Both the position numbers and the translations under genes were made by a program. Of a stretch of DNA of 64,000 nucleotides, positions 61,634-64,000 are shown piece by piece. The stretch is from the NCBI GenBank assembly GCA_021324775.1, contig JAJPIM010000026.1:153556-217555 (forward strand), written 5' to 3'. Within the stretch, counting starts at the first letter, position 1. Each line of letters begins with the position of its first letter. The notes under the pieces are model-generated. The model saw only the letters and a list, made by a program, of their open reading frames with translations. It made no database searches and was not told the origin of the DNA. The stretch comes from Gemmatimonadota bacterium (GTDB lineage: Bacteria > Gemmatimonadota > Gemmatimonadetes > Gemmatimonadales > Gemmatimonadaceae).

Positions 61634-63622
61634 GTGAAGGAATCGCGCTCAGGCGATGGAGCCGCGGGCCGATGGGCGTACCGTGAGTGGCGCCCGGCGG
61701 TGATCGTGGCGGTGGTGGGTGGCCTGGCGTACGCCAACGCCATCGCCAATCGCTTCACGCTGGATGATGACACCGTGATCGCGAAGAACGATCTGGTGCG
61801 GCATCTCTCATCCGTGTGGCGCGCGTTCGCGCTTCCCTATTGGCCCGTGGTCACGCCCGCGGGGCAGTATCGTCCGCTGGCCATCGGAAGCTTCGCGGTG
61901 GACTGGGCGGTCTCCGGTGGTTCGCCACACTGGATGCACTTCGTCAACGTGATGTGGCACGTCCTGGCGTGCGTGCTCGTGTGGCAGTTGTTGCGGCAGC
62001 TCGTGACGAGTGGGCCGGCACTCGCCGGGGCGCTGTTCTTCGCTCTGCATCCGGTCCACGTGGAAGCCATCGCCAATACCGTGGGCCGGTGCGAGGTCAT
62101 GGCCACGGTTTTCGTGGTGGGTGCCGTACTCGCTCATCGGCGCGGCTCATGGATCGCGGTGCCACTCTATGCGGCGGCGCTGGCGTCGAAGGAGAGCGGT
62201 GCGGTGTTCCTAGGCCTGGCCGCGGCGAACGATCTCCTGCTCGGGACTGCCCAATCCGTGAGCCGGGACGTGGCTCGCTCACCGGCCGTCGTCCGCGGTG
62301 TCGCGCTGTGGCGCCGGCGGTGGCCACTGTACGCGGGATATTTCGGCGTCGCAGCCGTCTATGCGGCCACGCTGGCGATCGTGTTCCGCCACCAGGCGCT
62401 CGTGGACATCGCGCCGACCTGGTTTCGCGCATCGGCGGTGGATCGGTGGCTGACGGAAGCACGTGTGGTGCCGGAATACATCCGGCTGATGATCGCGCCG
62501 TACACCCTCCGCATGGAGTATTCGCCGCGGGTGATCGACGTGGCGCATCATCTGTCGCCGCTCGTCGCGGCGGGGATGGTCGTGACCGCGGCCGTCGTGG
62601 CCGCGCTCGCGTACGCGTGGCGGCGTGCGCCAGCCGCCGCCTTTGGGCTCGCGTGGTTCGGGATCGCGGTGTCGCCCGTTTCCAACGTCGTGTTCGCGTC
62701 CGGAGTGGTGCTCGCCGAGCGGACGCTGTATCTGCCGAGTGTGGGGGCGGCGATCCTGGCGGGGTGGGTGGTGCAGGAGGCGATGCGCCGCCTGGACGCG
62801 CGGCCAGCCGGCCGTCCAGTGGGCCATCGGCTGCCGATGGGTCTCCGTGGGCTCGCGATGGGTGGCGCGCTGGCGATGCTGATGGCGTTCGCCGTACGAA
62901 CGTGGACGCGCACCGCCATCTGGCACGACGACAAACGGTTGCTCGTTGACGCGATGCTCACGGAGTCCGAGTCGTACCGGACGCATCTCTGGGCCGCGGA
63001 GATCCTCGGCAAGCATGGCGATGTCGCGGGTGCGCAGCGCGAGTACGCGATGGCGCGCACGCTGTATCCCGAGGATCCGCACGTGTACGAGGCTGCGGCG
63101 ATGATCGCGGACGCGCAAGACCAGTTCGCGCTGGCGGACCGCCTGTACGACAGCGCGAGCATCATCGTGCCGGGGGTCGCCGTGGTGTATCTGCGCCAGG
63201 CGCGGCTGCGGTTCCGGGCGGGCGACTATGCCGGAGCGATTCGTTCGGCCCGGATGGCGTATCTGGCGAGCCCTGATTCGGTCGCTGCGCTCAACGTGCT
63301 CACGGGCGCGGCGCAGCACATCGGCGATTTCCCGGACGCCGAGTGGGCATTTCGCCGCGGGCTGTCGGACCATCCCGGCAATGCGAATCTGCACCAGCAG
63401 TACTCGTGGATGCTGGCGGCCGAGGGAGACACTGCGGGCAGCCGTCGTGAGGCTGCGGCAGCATCGGCCGGGTCGATTGCCGGCCCTTCGGCCGCGGTCT
63501 CCGCAGCGCTGGCGGCGCCCCCGGCGAACGTCGATCCGGCCGGTGCGCGGGTGGCACGAAATTCGGGGAACGGTACGGGAGGCGGGACGGGGGACAGAGC
63601 TGGCGACACTGTGCCTCGCTGA
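61634..63622 (+). CDS. Second TMTC-like membrane protein with C-terminal TPR
   Basis: A 662-residue paralogue of the preceding gene. It repeats the same motifs: NRFTLDDDTVIAKNDLV, YRPLAIGSFAVDW, LFFALHPVHVEAIANTVGRCEVMATVF and LAERTLYLPSVG, then TPR units from about residue 445 to 590 and an Ala/Gly-rich end. The strong pairwise likeness points to tandem duplication. GTG 61634 is 28 bases after the first copy. It is the last gene before the pilin promoter. Confidence 0.77.
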   Translation: MKESRSGDGAAGRWAYREWRPAVIVAVVGGLAYANAIANRFTLDDDTVIAKNDLVRHLSSVWRAFALPYWPVVTPAGQYRPLAIGSFAVDWAVSGGSPHWMHFVNVMWHVLACVLVWQLLRQLVTSGPALAGALFFALHPVHVEAIANTVGRCEVMATVFVVGAVLAHRRGSWIAVPLYAAALASKESGAVFLGLAAANDLLLGTAQSVSRDVARSPAVVRGVALWRRRWPLYAGYFGVAAVYAATLAIVFRHQALVDIAPTWFRASAVDRWLTEARVVPEYIRLMIAPYTLRMEYSPRVIDVAHHLSPLVAAGMVVTAAVVAALAYAWRRAPAAAFGLAWFGIAVSPVSNVVFASGVVLAERTLYLPSVGAAILAGWVVQEAMRRLDARPAGRPVGHRLPMGLRGLAMGGALAMLMAFAVRTWTRTAIWHDDKRLLVDAMLTESESYRTHLWAAEILGKHGDVAGAQREYAMARTLYPEDPHVYEAAAMIADAQDQFALADRLYDSASIIVPGVAVVYLRQARLRFRAGDYAGAIRSARMAYLASPDSVAALNVLTGAAQHIGDFPDAEWAFRRGLSDHPGNANLHQQYSWMLAAEGDTAGSRREAAAASAGSIAGPSAAVSAALAAPPANVDPAGARVARNSGNGTGGGTGDRAGDTVPR

Positions 63623-63764
63623 GCTGTCGCGAATCGATGCAGTGTCCCCAAAGTGTGGCAGACTGCGGCCGATTCCGCGTTTTACCGCGACCGTCTGCCC
63701 CAGGCCTCGGAACGCTCGATCAGCAAATGGTTATGGGGGCATTACTTATGGTAAGCGGCCTCAA

Positions 63765-63779
63765 CGGCCCGCAGGTTGC
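63765..63779 (+). promoter_or_regulatory. Sigma-54 (-24/-12) type promoter upstream of pilA
   Basis: CGGCCCGCAGGTTGC matches the sigma-54 consensus TGGCACGNNNNTTGC at all fixed positions but two, with GG and GC ten bases apart as required. Initiation would be near 63791, leaving a 60-base leader before the pilA ATG at 63854. TGTC-type sequences near 63640-63665 (TGTCCCCAAAGTGTGGC) could be PilR sites. Confidence 0.6.
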
Positions 63780-63853
63780 CTTAGAATGGGCTCATCGAAG
63801 ACTACTGCGGCGGACGTAGGCCGTGCAGCACCCACACTGAGGTCAATTCTGAT

Positions 63854-64000
63854 ATGCAACGCATGCGGAAGGGTTTCACCCTGATCGAGTTGCTGATCGT
63901 CGTCGTGATCATCGGCATTCTGGCCGCGATCGCAATTCCGAAGTTCGCGAACACCAAGCAGCAGGCGTACCTGGCGACGTTGAAGGAAGACCTGCGCAAC
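63854..64000 (+). CDS. pilA: Type IV pilin, 5' part (3' end outside window)
   Basis: The first 49 codons of a type IV pilin. The short basic leader MQRMRKG is cut by prepilin peptidase before FTLIELLIVVV, with the +5 glutamate needed for assembly, followed by GILAAIAIPKF, the usual N-terminal helix. The gene runs off the right end of the window. A sigma-54-type promoter lies 75 bases upstream, and the matching activator PilR is encoded 7 kb upstream. Confidence 0.95.
   Translation, partial: MQRMRKGFTLIELLIVVVIIGILAAIAIPKFANTKQQAYLATLKEDLRN

Overview
The window is GC-rich and gene-dense. It holds about 50 genes, many joined by 4-base ATGA or GTGA overlaps. The gene set is that of a Gram-negative-type (diderm) aerobe: LptF/LptG and MlaD/MlaE lipid transport, a TonB-dependent receptor, lipoproteins, heme A synthesis for an aa3-type oxidase, cytochrome c maturation, and a full type IV pilus machine. 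No rRNA or tRNA is present to fix the taxonomy. Gene content and style best fit Gemmatimonadota or a relative; that is an inference, not a demonstration.

Layout. 1-4205: a heme block (end of ccmC, ccmD-like, cobA-hemD fusion, hemC, hemB) followed by an aldo/keto reductase. 5285-12333 (minus strand): a ketoacyl synthase behind a tightly overlapped six-gene operon, read DUF92 kinase-like protein > B12-radical SAM > FAD oxidoreductase > flavin reductase > methyltransferase > SRPBCC protein. This looks like an uncharacterised lipid, polyketide or prenyl tailoring pathway. 12444-14397: a V4R-like protein and an M24 peptidase separated by repeats. 15095-19535: a CDP-6-deoxyhexose and glycosyltransferase operon (rfbF, rfbG, epimerase, methyltransferase, GT2). 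19558-31345: a secreted GH18-like protein, a lipoprotein, an MsbA-like exporter, ctaB-ctaA with a small CoxII-like hairpin protein, an amino-acid permease, secreted proteins and a TonB receptor. 31373-36172 (minus): mlaD-mlaE-lptG-lptF, an outer-membrane lipid transport operon. 36364-41986: a glutaminyl-cyclase-like lipoprotein, then pilB, pilT, pilC and a clear terminator.

42200-44149 is a HipBA-type toxin-antitoxin module with an AT-rich promoter region. 44419-53740 holds scattered single genes: NAD(P)-binding protein, hydrolase, membrane protein, PaiB-like, HslR, two GT4 glycosyltransferases flanking a polysaccharide deacetylase, CPXCG protein, ArfB and a CorC-like protein. 53796-64000 is the most coherent block: pilS-pilR run straight into a mannosyltransferase-like membrane protein, a polyprenyl-phosphate sugar synthase-like GT2 and two TMTC-type membrane/TPR glycosyltransferases. 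A sigma-54-type promoter and the start of a type IV pilin follow, cut by the window edge.

A second layer runs across the window: short tandem arrays with 12-15 base units, in promoters, between genes and inside coding ends. Coordinates of starts are my choice from overlaps, motifs and signal peptides; no similarity search was run.
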